Of a stretch of DNA of 64,000 nucleotides, positions 34,901 through 43,858 are shown in pieces. Numbering within the stretch: position 1 is the first letter of the stretch; every line of letters starts with the position of its first letter. The stretch comes from Dendrophyllia cribrosa (taxonomy: Eukaryota; Cnidaria; Anthozoa; Scleractinia; Dendrophylliidae): the NCBI GenBank assembly GCA_024195265.1, contig JAJLRJ010000001.1:9211585-9275584 (forward strand), given 5' to 3'. A model generated the notes under the pieces. That model saw nothing but the letters and a program-made list of their open reading frames with translations, had not been told where the DNA came from and made no database searches. The position numbers were made by a program, and so were the translations under genes.

Positions 34901-36931
34901 TTCTCTTCGTACGTTAAAGTGTCGAAAAAATATGATTTTAGTGCGGATTTTTGTGGACGTAAAACATTTTATGCGTATGACTGTGGTCAGTGTACTTCTT
35001 TTGTGAGTTATCCATTTTAGCGATCCGATGTTGAATGCAACGTTGAAATTTTCGTAAATTTCTTACCAAAACGTTTTGTTCCATTTGACGGCGCTACCAG
35101 AGTTTCCTTTTTTATGAATGGTTAAATGGAAATTGCTAACGGGTTCTCGCAGTTACTTTCAGAATTAGCAGCCGTTGAGGGTCGCTACTTTCGAATTTCA
35201 AATTTCGAATTCGAACTTTCGGTTTCTAATGAAATAAAAGACAGAAATTCGCAACAATAAAATTGTTGTTTAAAATATGCGGCGAAATTTGTCGGTCCAG
35301 TTTTATGTTACTCCCACATGGGTGGGCTCCGCTTTTTTAGATTTTGTTGTGCATAATTAGAGTGCAAAAGAAGAGGTTTGGAAAACGATTTTATCATAAA
35401 ATTGATCGCTAAAAGATGTTAAAAAAACATTTTCAGTAAAACTTTAATTTTAAAAACTTTAAAAACTGACGACGTTTCGACGCTAGCTACTTCACGTCAT
35501 TATCAAGTCAAAAAGGGTAAAATCAGGAGCCCATCAATATTAATGGCCTCCTGGTAAAATTGAAACAAGAATATATACGAGGTTGAAACAATACGGAAAT
35601 ATTTGGTGGTCCGATGGGTATAATTTCAAAGGTAAAAAATAAAACTACTTATACAATTCTAATTAAAAAAGTAAAAAAAAAGTGTCAAATAAACAGTTTT
35701 GCGCGAATCGAGTCAGTGTGAGTGTTAAGAGAAGGCTTCATAAATTAGGCAATCGAACTTGCTTCTGCATTTCTTTAGTTCTTTAAAAAGATGGTCCATT
35801 CTATTACCTATTGCACGGGTTAAGTAAAATCACTCTCGAAAAGAAAATTGGCCTCGTTAATTTCGGTAGCCTGTGCGCATTCGTGTAGACGTCTATTATT
35901 TTCTTTGCTTCACGCGTGTGCACGCAGGCTATACTTTCGGTGGCCCGCTACTTTCGGGATGAATCAGCAGTCACAAAGTTTTGACGTTACTTTCACGGGA
36001 TGGGTCAGAACTTTATGATATTGTTTAAACAAACTTTAACAGTCATAGGAATGCGATAATGCGTGAAATAAACTATCCTTTAACTCACTTTTTTACAGTT
36101 TGAAAGTGCACTTAAAAGAGCTTTGATCGAAAAGAAGACATTGACCGATCACCAGAGAACGTTGTCCTTTGATCAACCTCTTACTGAAGAAGACTGCAAT
36201 TTCCTTCGATACGGCATTATTACCCCTTGCCGTATCGGCGATAGTATGGTGAAACTGCCGAAATCCTTCGACGAAGATACAATTCAGGGATATGCGATTG
36301 TTTTAAAGAAAATCGCCGGTAAGAAATTTTCTTAATACCGTGAAATTGCTTCAGTGGGGGTGGGGATTTAACCGGGTGTTTGTAGAGTTGGATCGTTCAG
36401 TTCGTTTTGCCATCATTTTGAACGTCACGGCGCGATAAAAACTTAGGAAAGTACAAAAAAATGCTCTGGGGATGATAATGAAGATAGCGTGGCCCCCAGA
36501 GTTAGCCTCCCCCAGAGAGTTATCCCCCAGAGCAATTTTTGTACTCTCCCCAGTTTTTATCGCGCCGTAACATTTAAGATGTCGCCTAAACAAACTCTAA
36601 GATCGAACTCAACAAATACACAAGACAATAGGACTGCGAACGGTCTAGCGGGGAAGGGGGAGTGATTGGTTGGGGGGGGGGGGGGGGCAAATTGTTAATA
36701 TTGGGCGGTATTTTACGCCTGGAGAACTTTTAAAGTGCAAAAAAGAATACCGCATATTAATTACTAAAATAAGTAAAAAATACTGAAACGATAAAAAAAA
36801 AACACATTGATGAAATCATTTTGAGAATGATCGTCTTTTCAGTGTCTGTTTTAATTTTCTCAATTTACACTGCAGGTTTGTCTGACGAAGATTGGAATGA
36901 AGTCGAGAAGGCCTGGGCTGAGGAAGCATAG
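22475..36931 (+). CDS. Gasdermin-like protein, copy A (six coding exons)
   Basis: Exons 22475–22791, 31070–31319, 32615–32915, 34012–34118, 36099–36318 and 36876–36931 join with perfect GT–AG borders and phases, giving 416 residues and a TAG. Exon 1 resembles the gasdermin/pejvakin N-terminus (short amphipathic start, PFALMVKQ, then W-x-RP and a lysine-rich patch). Exons 2–3 resemble the later pore-domain strands (LRLITSVIYSE; IPP…PFLFKCCRVVY). In known gasdermins this domain oligomerises in membranes after protease removal of the C-terminal part. Here an acidic linker (residues about 260–296) is followed by a C-terminal part of only ~120 residues, shorter than in vertebrate gasdermins. Recognition is by eye from pattern and order, so a distant pore-domain family remains possible. 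Intron 1 is hit by a Gypsy element and a SINE. Copy B, downstream, is highly similar. Confidence 0.62.
23540..23760 (+). repeat. Exon-like repeated segment of unknown origin
   Basis: An open stretch (GYSEAALVEKEELSGIKSCF…) has partial relatives at 42175–42260 and 47935–48000, out of order with the gene duplication. It is probably part of a dispersed element. Confidence 0.35.
23885..24140 (-). mobile_element. tRNA-derived SINE
   Basis: On the minus strand a box A (TGGTGTAGTGGTGAGAGC, 24128–24111) and a box B (GGTTCGATCC, 24085–24076) are spaced as in tRNA. A non-tRNA body and a TTACTTATTTACTTAT-type tail follow. The corresponding part of gene copy B (about 47995) lacks it. Confidence 0.75.
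24986..25119 (+). repeat. 5' LTR of Gypsy element
   Basis: The 134-bp repeat is bounded by the perfect 7-bp inverted termini TATTGTA/TACAATA and preceded by target duplication CTTAC. Confidence 0.95.
25134..25250 (+). pseudogene. Start of gag, cut off by an inserted foldback element
   Basis: The ATG at 25134 opens a frame (MAEITSIPPFDPFEQAG…) typical of Gypsy gag starts. It meets an in-frame TGA at 25242–25244 and then the inserted element at 25251. The frame resumes at 25695 on the far side of the insert. The visible long ORF therefore lacks its true N-terminus. Confidence 0.8.
25251..25694. mobile_element. Foldback DNA element inside gag
   Basis: The 444-bp insert has inverted ends GGGACGTTCC/GGAACGTCCC and a 3-bp duplication ATT (25248–25250, 25695–25697). 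It is filled with repeats of an ATTCCGACAGG-type motif. It shares a GGGAC terminus and a 3-bp duplication with the element at 56465–57846. Confidence 0.82.
25683..29531 (+). CDS. Gypsy Gag-Pol polyprotein (N-terminally interrupted)
   Basis: The open frame covers 1282 codons; its first few residues come from the end of the inserted foldback element. Domains in order: gag remainder; zinc knuckle C-x2-C-x4-H-x4-C (residues 203–216); aspartic protease DSGA (about 276–279); reverse transcriptase with FSKIDLKECYHQI and an IADD active-site box (565–568); RNase H (about 700–820); integrase with an HHCC finger (H925, H928, C958, C961) and catalytic D989, D1044, E1079; then a C-terminal strand-rich module. 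Gag and Pol share one frame. The domain order is that of Ty3/Gypsy, with the look of the Mag/K02A2.6-like branch. All pol catalytic residues are present; the element is damaged only at gag, by a stop and an insertion. Confidence 0.93.
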   Translation: MERPITVDNRKRALLLHLAGPAVQDIFATLSDTGTTYTEAITSLETYFSPQKNLQFERHSFRQAHQAPNEPIDQYVTRLRRLGENCEFDKYCLDEAIKDQLIEHCSSAILRRRLLREKSSVTLSSLLDIARSMESANFQATNIENTSSQDHSEHAHQLTTPTDLEEDERANFISARRRQCTHCGNQADHKPRTPRCPAFRKTCSQCGIQHHFGRVCMKRTPTLGRPQLQQAENPKVQYACHSPVDENCDAFQLNPRQAKADITVDIEGTPVQVCIDSGATANTIDYATYETLNAAKTLPLNPTDVKLRPYGEDNPAPIPLAGSFFGLITTPSGQMDLTRFLVLKAQNAGCLLSRETSTRLGMLHVATSITTEHSPAHGEYHYLLEKFPAVFSGEIGKLKDYQLELSIDPTVQPMAQNSRPTPIHYRAKVEAKLKQLEDQDIIEPVTGPTPWVSPVVIVDKPNGDIRLCVNMCKPNEALLRTHHPYPTSEEILQDLNGSKFFSKIDLKECYHQIELAEPSRHLTTFKTHVGLRRYKRLLYGASVGSEICQHVIGQVLEGCPNVRNIADDILVHGTTKEEHDKSLEKTLLRLQEKNLTVNPAKCLFGVTELAYFGFHISALGVSPDKDRVQAIKQMQPPTTATEARSFLGLVNAVARFVPNLAAMTEPIRRLTHKNSPWSWGLVQSDAFDKLCNLILSDTVLAHFDPSLPTQVRHDACKIGISGALTQKHPDGSIRPVSYASRSLSPVEQRYNQTEREALSGVWACERFHFYIHGSQFDLVGDHKPLEVLLNGRGNPSPRIERWRLRLQHYNPRIVYQPGIENAVDILSRKPVQTDTPRDPVEDYINALIVDSLPSAITLQELLLASESDPTLKIVKECLDTDNWKTAPKPFQALKEELCQKRGLVLRNNRIVIPDVLRPRILQLAHEGHQGITKVKQHLRQRVWWPGMDMQAERYVRECFGCQIVGPKPPPEPLRMTDPPRQVWHTIHVDYCGPFPTGEYLFVAVDETSKYPEVHVTHSSSAATAINHLNQMFATHGIPEVITSDNVPFGSGEFTAWCKQMGIKHRRITPLWPAANAQVERFNETLEKTIRISNVEGKNWRSELFVFLMNYRNTPHSSTGVSPASLMINRHIRTKIPYLDLSRPSKVLQSACSNDNLRKSKAKEYMDKRHKATPSDIRQGDQVLLLQKRANKLTTRYDPRPFTVIRKKGVSIELARGEARLFRNLSMVKKVVASTRNIEQSGSPVQEGGIPRYLNITAPNTGHTGRPSRERHIPSYLNDYILC
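29642..29775 (+). repeat. 3' LTR of Gypsy element
   Basis: It appears identical to the 5' LTR and is followed by CTTAC. The preceding purine tract fits plus-strand priming. Confidence 0.95.
30625..30900. mobile_element. AGAGCGGTTTTC family, copy 3 (gene copy A intron 1)
   Basis: Same family as 3113–3395, in reverse orientation. The same insertion is present in gene copy B at 49240–49527, so it predates the duplication. Confidence 0.72.
31070..31319 (+). CDS. Gasdermin-like copy A, coding exon 2
   Basis: The 250-nt exon sits between acceptor CTAATTTAG and donor GTATTT. The first base completes Arg106. It encodes VKIKINEDLGHLELG and LRLITSVIYSE, similar to gasdermin pore-domain strands. Its counterpart in copy B has the same length. 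Confidence 0.78.
31341..31434. mobile_element. Small hairpin insertion after copy A exon 2
   Basis: AACTGCAAATACCGTGAACG is mirrored by CGTTCACGGTATTTGCAGTT-type sequence. Copy B lacks it, so it is specific to A. Confidence 0.65.
32615..32915 (+). CDS. Gasdermin-like copy A, coding exon 3
   Basis: The 301-nt exon lies between acceptor CATTTTTAAG and donor GTACAA. It encodes IPNNVLAQLKGH, RGPFLFKCCRVVY and then a charged, low-complexity linker rich in E, K and D that holds DEQSD. Confidence 0.78.
32946..33118. mobile_element. GTGGATAGCGCTATCC foldback element, copy A
   Basis: Repeated, inverted ATCCACTGGATAGTGATTTA and GGATAGCGCTATCC blocks occur, ending in TTTTGAACAACC. Related sequence in copy B is 52280–52727. 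Confidence 0.65.
33120..34011. other. Intron 3 remainder of copy A, no gene seen
   Basis: Sequence is collinear with copy B (52740–54197 minus insertions). It serves as the empty-site reference for the insertions at 52950 and 53803. Confidence 0.55.
34012..34118 (+). CDS. Gasdermin-like copy A, coding exon 4
   Basis: The 107-nt exon has acceptor TTCCATTACAG and donor GTAAGAG. It begins with an acidic DEYED-G stretch, then a basic helix-like segment ending at Trp325. If the intron is retained, translation ends seven codons later at a TGA (34140 region). Confidence 0.76.
34430..34512. repeat. CGTTCCCAGG inverted element, copy A
   Basis: TCGTTCCCAGG and CCTGGGAACGA flank a C-rich tract (34450–34466). 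The paralogous insertion in copy B is 55265–55345, and a related element lies at 51700–51770. Confidence 0.6.
35466..35510 (-). ncRNA. PLE-tail hammerhead-like motif, copy A intron
   Basis: Read on the minus strand, ATGACGTGAAG, a short stem and GAAACGTC follow in hammerhead-like order. The same motif is in copy B (56312–56355), so this insertion predates the duplication. Confidence 0.4.
36099..36318 (+). CDS. Gasdermin-like copy A, coding exon 5
   Basis: The 220-nt exon has acceptor TTTTTTACAG and donor GTAAGAA. It encodes most of the C-terminal part, including LSFDQPLTEEDCNFLRYG and a KSFDEDTIQGYAIVLKK helix. I recognise no named domain here. Confidence 0.78.
36876..36931 (+). CDS. Gasdermin-like copy A, terminal exon 6
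   Basis: Acceptor ACACTGCAG is followed by 17 codons and TAG. The tail GLSDEDWNEVEKAWAEEA is identical in copy B. Confidence 0.77.
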
Positions 36932-37012
36932 AGCCAAATCAAGAATCAGTTAATTAAACAATCCTGAAGAAATTTCACACTCGACAGTAGTGTTGTGGCA
37001 ACTTAACTACTG

Positions 37013-38185
37013 TCAACTAGTGGGGGGGTGGGGGGGTGGGGGGGGTGGGGGGGGGGGGGGGGGAAGAGAAGTTATATTATTGTTGTCGAGAGCTATTTGT
37101 TTTTCAATTTCCATGGAGTTCATAATACATTGTATGTATACCTGTAGCTTAGGGAGGGCGTTTCTTAGTCTGCAAGTGTATATATAGTGTCTAGCAATGA
37201 GAAGAAAGTAATGAAGCAGTGAGTTTGATGTACTATCAATAAAGCCAAGGCAAAGGGCAGGAGAGAAGGAGATTACTTTCGTCAGAGTAAGATTTTGGGA
37301 AATCCAATTGAAAGCGCTTTTCCGGAAAGTCTGGGTATATGTGCAGTTCCAAAACAAATGAATAAGAGTTTCGGTGCAATCTCACAAAGAACAAGAGTCT
37401 ACCTCTTTTACGCCTATCTTATGAAGAAAGTCGTTTGTAGCTACCCGTCTGTGTAAAAATGTAAACTGAAAAACTCTTAGTTTTGTTTCTGTTGTACATA
37501 AAAAGGGCAAACAGTTATACCGTCTTCAGAAAGCCATTTTCCTTGGCTTTTTACGGGGGTAGAGGCTTTTTTTCCAATAATACATTTGTAGAAAGTCTTG
37601 CAAACATTCGATGATGATAGTACATTTTCAGCAGTATCTTTTAGAGTAAGGTTATTTAGGTTTGGAGAATACTTTTTTCTGAATTGTTTTAATGCTGACA
37701 CTACCTTGTAAAACTCTAGGTTGTTAGTCTTAATATTGTACTTAGCGGTAAAAGTACTGTAGCTTAGTATGAAATTCTGCTCTGCGTCGAGTAAGTCCTT
37801 GATTTCCTTCACTCCTGCATTAAACATGCATTATAGAAGAACGGTCTATTCTCGATTCTTATAAAGGAGTTATGCCAGATCTTGGTGGAAATTAAATCTA
37901 GGTTCTCGTCCCTGTAATTTAAAGTGCTCCACATTCTACAATCTCAATCAGGAATGGGTCTGTCAGATTGAGCAGTGGAACATCTTGCCGTTTTAGATTA
38001 CTTGAGAACACTAATTTGCCCCCGTACCTTTCGAGGTAGTAATTAAAAAAAGACTTCCATTTCGCCCCGTTATCATCATCGAGATAGCCTTTTACCCATT
38101 TCATTTTTAAGGATTGATTAAAGCTTTGAATGTCTATCATTTTTAGCCCTCCTTTATTATAGTCGTTAATTATTTCTGTCAAAGG
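37013..38185 (-). pseudogene. 5'-truncated LINE (L1/Tx1-like ORF2 C-terminal part)
   Basis: Three successive minus-strand frames (38182–37919, 37827–37477, 37357–37013) together encode the region after the reverse transcriptase: INDYNKGGLKMIDIQSFN near the 5' side, then a charged middle, then a tail with FWNC, CLGF and SMEIEKQIAL. This order is typical of L1/Tx1-type LINEs. Stops and frame changes show it is dead. It begins exactly where homology between the gene copies ends (37019), at a long G/C tract. Confidence 0.75.
37022..37062. repeat. G tract at end of duplication unit A
   Basis: About 40 bases are nearly all G with single T interruptions, at the junction of unit A and the LINE fragment. 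Confidence 0.85.
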
Positions 38186-38301
38186 TAATTAAAACAAATT
38201 ACATTTTTCGATGGAAATTTCTGTTTCTTACAAAGTGATCCACATTTTAAAATGTAATTTTCTTTACCGTAGTTTTTCCAAGAATGCATGAAAATTCTTT
38301 G

Positions 38302-38595
38302 TTAAGTCTGCCGCTTCGAGTGTGATGCGAATGGAAAGCCAAGAAGATATCCGACGAGCTGTGTTCCTGTTTTGAGATTGGTGATTGACTTTTTCGGGAA
38401 TGAACGCACAACCGAACTAGTTTTAGATGGCGTACTCACGGTGGAGGTACGATCAAAACCCTGTTGACTTTCGACGTTTTTAATATTGCCTAGAAGTCCC
38501 TTCCTCTTTTTGGGTAGGCGAGGACACATCTTGCATGTATACCTGACTTCGGGCCCGCCTGACAAATTCACTTCAAACGGCGCGCAATTCAACAA
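38302..38595 (-). CDS. Unidentified ORF divergent to gene copy B
   Basis: The 97-codon open frame (NCAPFEVNLSGGPEVRYTCKMCP…) ends at TAA. It lies upstream of, and divergent from, the putative 5'UTR exon of copy B. It starts without a clear ATG and matches no family I know. It may be part of another element. Confidence 0.25.
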   Translation of the reverse strand: MLNCAPFEVNLSGGPEVRYTCKMCPRLPKKRKGLLGNIKNVESQQGFDRTSTVSTPSKTSSVVRSFPKKSITNLKTGTQLVGYLLGFPFASHSKRQT

Positions 38596-39018
38596 TTAAA
38601 TGAAGACATTCTTCTCTGCTCTTTGATCTCCCGTGTAGTATGTATCGTGACGAAGTGCCTTTATGAGATTTACAAATATTACACAACAGAAATCTGTGGT
38701 GGATATATTCTTCCCGTCATCTTGAAAACAACATTATATGCGCGTGATCCACACGTGCCGCGAGGGAAATTTGTTTTAACCAATCAGAAGCACTACCCAG
38801 AAGGGGTAGCGGTTACGTGACACGTACGAGATTTTGGCGCTCATTTCTCAGACGTCAGTTTCGCAGGGCCCCCAGTGGTGGCGTTGCGAAACGACGTGTG
38901 TTTTCTCAGGCTAAACAACGGTAAAAATTCTGACTTTTATTTCGACGATTTCTCATGAAATGTGGTTTGTTTCTTCGTCTTCTTCTTCCATCTACCTCAA
39001 TTGATGATTTTTCTCTAG

Positions 39019-39061
39019 GTTAATTTGTCGAAGGGAGAACACACGTTTTCAAGCGAGAAAT
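39019..39061 (+). other. Putative 5'UTR exon of gasdermin-like copy B
   Basis: This is the counterpart of 15553–15595, with the same 43-nt length, the same acceptor (TTTTCTCTAG) and donor (GTAAGTAC). Its upstream flank diverges from copy A before about 38922, so the two copies may have different promoters. Confidence 0.5.
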
Positions 39062-39611
39062 GTAAGTACCCTGATGTATAACGTTTGATTTCGATTTCGA
39101 TGCAATCGTTTAATGCGCCAGCAATACGGAGCAGTTAGGCGACGGTGTAAGCCCTTTTAAAGTAGTTAGTAGACTAGTACGCACTATTAGACTTCATTTC
39201 TATTGTTTTCTTTTGTTTAATCTTGACTATCACACTCTAATTGAGGCGGGCATTGGGGTTTTTTCGGTTTTGGTCATTTTCTAGATCGGTTTTTCGTTTT
39301 TTTTCACTCAAATTTTTCGGTTTTTCGGTTTTTCCTTTTTAAACATCCGGTTTTCGGTTTTTATGAGAGGTTTTTCGGTTTTGGTTTTTCGCTTCCTAGT
39401 TTCCAGACTTTTTTATTTCATCTCGATCAACCCGTGAAAGTTCACGTGAAGCGCCATCCAAGTGCTATTGCAATAGCTTTAAAATGAAAGAAGAAAAATG
39501 AGCTTATAGAAATCGCTTACAGAGGGCGAGGGCTGTTATATACAGGAGAATTTAGTTTTATCGACTGAGTCGATAAGGTAAATTGACCACCGTAAAAGGA
39601 TTCAAATAGCT

Positions 39612-39639
39612 GACGTTTCGAGCGCTAGCCCTTCGTCGG
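39612..39639 (-). ncRNA. Hammerhead-like motif at PLE 3' end (left copy)
   Basis: Same sequence as the motif at 41563–41590, on the minus strand, with the same CCGACGA core change. Confidence 0.48.
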
Positions 39640-39737
39640 AGCGAATCAAGGAATTGTGGGTAGTGTGTGGTTTTATATAGTAAGCGGTGGAGCTACGCTA
39701 TTGGTGGAAATTTGGTGACGTGAAAAACAAATGTAGA

Positions 39738-40780
39738 TTAGTTGAATGAAAAGCGTTCGTTGATTCCGTGGGGTTTGAGAGTGCCGATTTGAAAGATGAT
39801 TTTTTGTTCTAGGTTTTTACGGCTTTCTGTGTTACCCTGGTGTAGGGAAAGGCCGCAGATTGTCATGTGTTGTTTAGAATGGTTAGTAAGATTAAAATGG
39901 CGCGCGACTGGTTTGGATGCGTCTTTGTCATTTTTTTCAACGTCTCGGAGATGTTCACGAAAACGGTCGCCCAGTCTCCTCCCTGTTTCGCCAATGTATA
40001 TCTTTTTGCAAAAAGTACATGTAATGCAGTAGATAACATTTACGGAGGTGCATGTAAAACGATCAGTGATTTTAATAGATCGTTTGGGTCCTGTTATTTT
40101 GTCCGCGTTGTGAATGAAAGGACAAGTGTTACATCGTGTGCGTGTGCATTTGAAAGTTCCCGGTACATCGTCAGATTTCAGTGCGCTCGTAACTAGAAAG
40201 TTGCCTATGTTTTTGTCACGTTTGAATGAAATTAGTGGGGGTTGTGAAAAAATTCTGCCAGTTTCGGGGTCGTTTTGGAGTAATTTGAAATTTTTTAAAA
40301 TGATGCTTTTGACTGTGTTGTTGTGTGGGTGGAAAGTGAGGGTGAATGGAATTCTCTCGTTCTCTTCCTTCTGTGGCGTTTGTAGTGCTGACTGTCTGTC
40401 GATCTGTTGTGCACGTTGTTGGCCCGTATTAACAACAGAGTCAGGGTACCCACGTTTCTTGAAAAACTGGCACATTTCTTCTGATTTGTTGGAAAAATCA
40501 GAGTCATCACTACATAGACGTCGAAGTCTGAGAAATTGAGAATACGGAATGGCGTTTTTAACGTGCGATGGATGTGAGGATGAATGTAACAGATAACTGT
40601 GGGAATCTGTAGGTTTGTAGTGCACACTTGTGGATAAACTGTTACCGTTGATTGAAATATTAATGTCAAGAAAAGCGACTGAGGTTTCGGAAATTTCCCA
40701 GGTATATTTTAGAGCTGGATGAAAAGTATTGACAGAAGTTATGAATTGATTAAGTTCCTCTTTACTGGAAGAGGTAGCGC
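39738..40780 (-). CDS. Penelope-like element: RT end plus GIY-YIG endonuclease (fragment)
   Basis: The frame encodes the end of a reverse transcriptase, including VAFLDINISINGNSLSTSVHYKPTDSH-like sequence (typical after the PLE catalytic region). A cysteine-rich linker (CTRTRCNTCPF, CITCTFCKKIYIGETG) and a GIY-YIG endonuclease core (YIGETGRRLGDRFREH) follow. It is truncated at its 5' side at the junction with the inverted copy. The start codon at 40856 lies in antisense sequence of the other copy and is not native. The catalytic RT half is missing, so the copy is not autonomous. Confidence 0.88.
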
Positions 40781-40784
40781 CAAC

Positions 40785-41464
40785 AACGTGCACAACAGAT
40801 CGACAGACAGTCAGCACTACAAACGCCACAGAAGGAAGAGAACGAGAGAATTCCATTCACCCTCACTTTCCACCCACACAACAACACAGTCAAAAGCATC
40901 ATTTTAAAAAATTTCAAATTACTCCAAAACGACCCCGAAACTGGCAGAATTTTTTCACAACCCCCACTAATTTCATTCAAACGTGACAAAAACATAGGCA
41001 ACTTTCTAGTTACGAGCGCACTGAAATCTGACGATGTACCGGGAACTTTCAAATGCACACGCACACGATGTAACACTTGTCCTTTCATTCACAACGCGGA
41101 CAAAATAACAGGACCCAAACGATCTATTAAAATCACTGATCGTTTTACATGCACCTCCGTAAATGTTATCTACTGCATTACATGTACTTTTTGCAAAAAG
41201 ATATACATTGGCGAAACAGGGAGGAGACTGGGCGACCGTTTTCGTGAACATCTCCGAGACGTTGAAAAAAATGACAAAGACGCATCCAAACCAGTCGCGC
41301 GCCATTTTAATCTTACTAACCATTCTAAACAACACATGACAATCTGCGGCCTTTCCCTACACCAGGGTAACACAGAAAGCCGTAAAAACCTAGAACAAAA
41401 AATCATCTTTCAAATCGGCACTCTCAAACCCCACGGAATCAACGAACGCTTTTCATTCAACTAA
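40785..41464 (+). pseudogene. Penelope-like element, shorter inverted copy (GIY-YIG part)
   Basis: This is the mirror copy of the minus-strand element. It starts at the QQIDRQSALQTPQKEEN segment and runs through the GIY-YIG core to a TAA at 41462–41464. It lacks any start codon and the RT. Long antisense frames over this region are shadows. Confidence 0.85.
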
Positions 41465-41562
41465 TCTACATTTGTTTTTCACGTCACCAAATTTCCACCA
41501 ATAGCGTAGCTCCACCGCTTACTATATAAAACCACACACTACCCACAATTCCTTGATTCGCT

Positions 41563-41590
41563 CCGACGAAGGGCTAGCGCTCGAAACGTC
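41563..41590 (+). ncRNA. Hammerhead-like motif at PLE 3' end (right copy)
   Basis: The core CCGACGA, a short hairpin and GAAAC-GTC appear in hammerhead order, flanked by complementary GATTC/GAATC that could form stem I. The usual CUGANGA is changed to CCGACGA, so activity is doubtful. PLEs are known to carry hammerhead ribozymes near their ends. Confidence 0.5.
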
Positions 41591-42649
41591 AGCTATTTGA
41601 ATCCTTTTACGGTGGTCAATTTACCTTATCGACTCAGTCGATAAAACTAAATTCTCGTGTTTCATCCCCCCACCGACGCAGCACCACAGTTTCTCTAGAA
41701 ACTAACCCCATTCATCTGTTATATACAGGTTTTCGACTGTAGTTATATTTCGCTGTGGTATCAAGGGTCATGGGTTTAAGGTTTGTGAATTTGCTATTTT
41801 GATCTTTATGTTCGGCGGTTTTGCGGTTTTGATCGATTTTTATTGCGGTTTTTCGGTTTTCGCGGAAATTTCGAGCGGTTTTCCGGTTTCTTATAGGCCT
41901 CAATGCCCCCCCCCTTCTAATTACTCATGCGCAAAACGCAATGAGTTAAAAATTGCCCTTCGGTTTTCTTTTTTTTTCTTATTTTTTTTTGGTGTCAGGT
42001 TTTGCATGCAAATTTATGCACGCATAATTTAGTAACCGGGTCGTTGGGTCACCTACAAATTCTACAAAAATGGCTGCCGCGCTCGGCATGTGCTTGGTTT
42101 TTAAAACCGTAGTTTTGTGTTATCGGATTAATAACTCACATTAAAAATATTCAAAATGGAAAGAGAAAGCTTTAAAGAATGCTCAATAGCCGCTATAGTG
42201 GAGAGAAAGGAGAGCGTTAAGCGACTAAATCTTGCTTCGAGGAACTTCATTCGTTTTTGCCATCATACTATTGCCATCGTGTCAGTTTTCCGAATGCAAG
42301 TAACAATAGAATAGTCTATACATCGGAGCCAATCATATCCATCTTGCGGTCTCTCGCGAACACTTCGTATCAACGACGATTTGCCTATAGTTCCCGACGA
42401 CAAACGAAAACCTCGGCTGTCTATTCGATCTCTTTAAAGTTATCTTCAAAATATAAAAAAACTTAGACCTAATTTGCCCCGTTTTAACTTATTTTGAATT
42501 TGTAAATATAGAAATCAAATCAATTTCAAAATCATTTAAACTCTTGAACAAGAAAGATACTTTCTTTTGGGAGAAACGTGTACGTGACCTCTTTGTTTAT
42601 GCTAAATGAAACGCGATGCCTTAAAGCTCCGCACGATTTTACGGGTGTG

Positions 42650-42903
42650 TCTAAAACGAAGACCGAAGACCCTATGGTCTGAAACGAAGACACTATGGTC
42701 TAAAACGAAGATCCTATGGTCTAAAACGAAGACCTATGGTCTAAAACGAAGACACTATGGTCTAAAACGAAGATCCTATGGTCTAAAACGAAGACCTATG
42801 GTCTAAAACGAAGACCCTGTGGTCTAAAACGAAGACCCTATGGTCTAACACGAAGACCCTGTGGTCTAAAACGAAGACCCTATGGTCTAAAACGAAGACC
42901 CGC
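42650..42903. repeat. 20–21-bp tandem repeat
   Basis: About 12 units of CTATGGTCTAAAACGAAGAC(C) run head to tail with single-base variants. Confidence 0.85.
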
Positions 42904-42931
42904 ATAAATAATAAACAATGTTTATGTCTAA

Positions 42932-43284
42932 GGGGCCGATTACATGGCGAATTTTAGCCCGGGCTGAGATTTCAGCCCGGGTTCCGAAATAAATCCTCTT
43001 AAAATGAAGTTAGCGATTACATGAACAAAGTTTCAGAAACCGGGCTGGAATTTTCAGCCCCGGCCAAAGGGGCTGAAATTCGCCATGCAATCGCATCAGA
43101 ATTTCAGCCCGGGCTGAAAAGTGAATTTGAGCATGCGCAGTCGAATCTTCGACGTCATTTTGATTCTCGTTATCAATCTTCCCGCGCAATTTCAAATTTG
43201 GCGCCCGGGCTGAAATTTGTCATGTAATCACAACGAAATTTCAGCCCGGTTGACCGGGCTGAAATTCGCCATGTAATCGGTCCC
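42932..43284. mobile_element. TIR element with TAA duplication
   Basis: Ends GGGGCCGATTACATGGCGAA and GGGACCGATTACATGGCGAA (reverse complement) are flanked by TAA (42929–42931, 43285–43287). The interior repeats TTTCAGCCCGGGCTGAA, itself palindromic. Confidence 0.8.
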
Positions 43285-43427
43285 TAAATTACGAACCAAA
43301 ACAAGTTGGCGTTACGTTACGAATTTTTTCTTCCTGTCCGCCATATTGTCCTGTCACAGGTTATGGTCGAGCACCCAATGCATTTTGGTCTATGGCAGTT
43401 TTAGGCCACCGTACTACAGGGCCTGGG

Positions 43428-43858
43428 CCGGGTTGTTCAAAGCACGATAAAGCTAACCCAGGATTAGCGTCAATTTTTAATCCAGTTAACTAATCAATGA
43501 AACGTTTTTAAACACTTTTTGGCCTTCAATTTCGACTTTCACTTGTCTTCACCTCTAGCTTAAAATTAGCTTTTGAAAACATTTTTAAACAAGAGAAATT
43601 AAATCCTTGGTTAACTTTCAATCCTAGGCCCGGTTGTTCGAAAGCCGATTGACGCTAATCCTGGATTAAAAGTTAACCGAGGATATCGTTTCTCTGTTTA
43701 AAAATGATTTCAAAAGGTCATTTGTAGCTAGTAGTGAAGACAAGTTAAAGTCGAAACTGAATGGTAGAACACTTTGGTCAGTTTCACTGGATTCAAAATT
43801 GACGCTAATCATATCCTGGGTTAGACTAATCGTGCTTTAAACAACCCTGCCCAGGCTG
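43428..43858. repeat. GGGTTGTTCAAAG element upstream of gene copy B
   Basis: It is collinear with 21474–22150 but shorter, and contains the same TTTCGACTTTCACTT block in both orientations. Confidence 0.7.

Larger units (their letters stand above)
15434..37019 (+). repeat. Tandem duplication unit A
   Basis: Exons and much of the intron sequence are shared, in order, with 38922–59517. Similarity stops abruptly at 37019 (…GTCAACTAG), where a LINE fragment begins in A while B continues with other DNA. Intron stretches around 15700–21470 have no clear partner in B. Confidence 0.7.
39547..41715. mobile_element. Inverted pair of Penelope-like element copies
   Basis: A minus-strand copy (39547 to about 40782) and a plus-strand copy (about 40783–41715) meet with their 5' sides together and 3' ends outward. 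The whole pair is bounded by the 14-bp duplication CTGTTATATACAGG (39533–39546 and 41716–41729), so it looks like one insertion event. The right end has about 60 bp more than the left. The pair sits in a larger region with repeated CGGTTTT motifs (39255–39400 and 41730–41885). Confidence 0.85.

Noticed and set aside
40114..41406. Several 78–141-codon ORFs opposite the PLE frames
   Set aside because: They are antisense shadows of the two inverted PLE copies and appear twice in mirror form.
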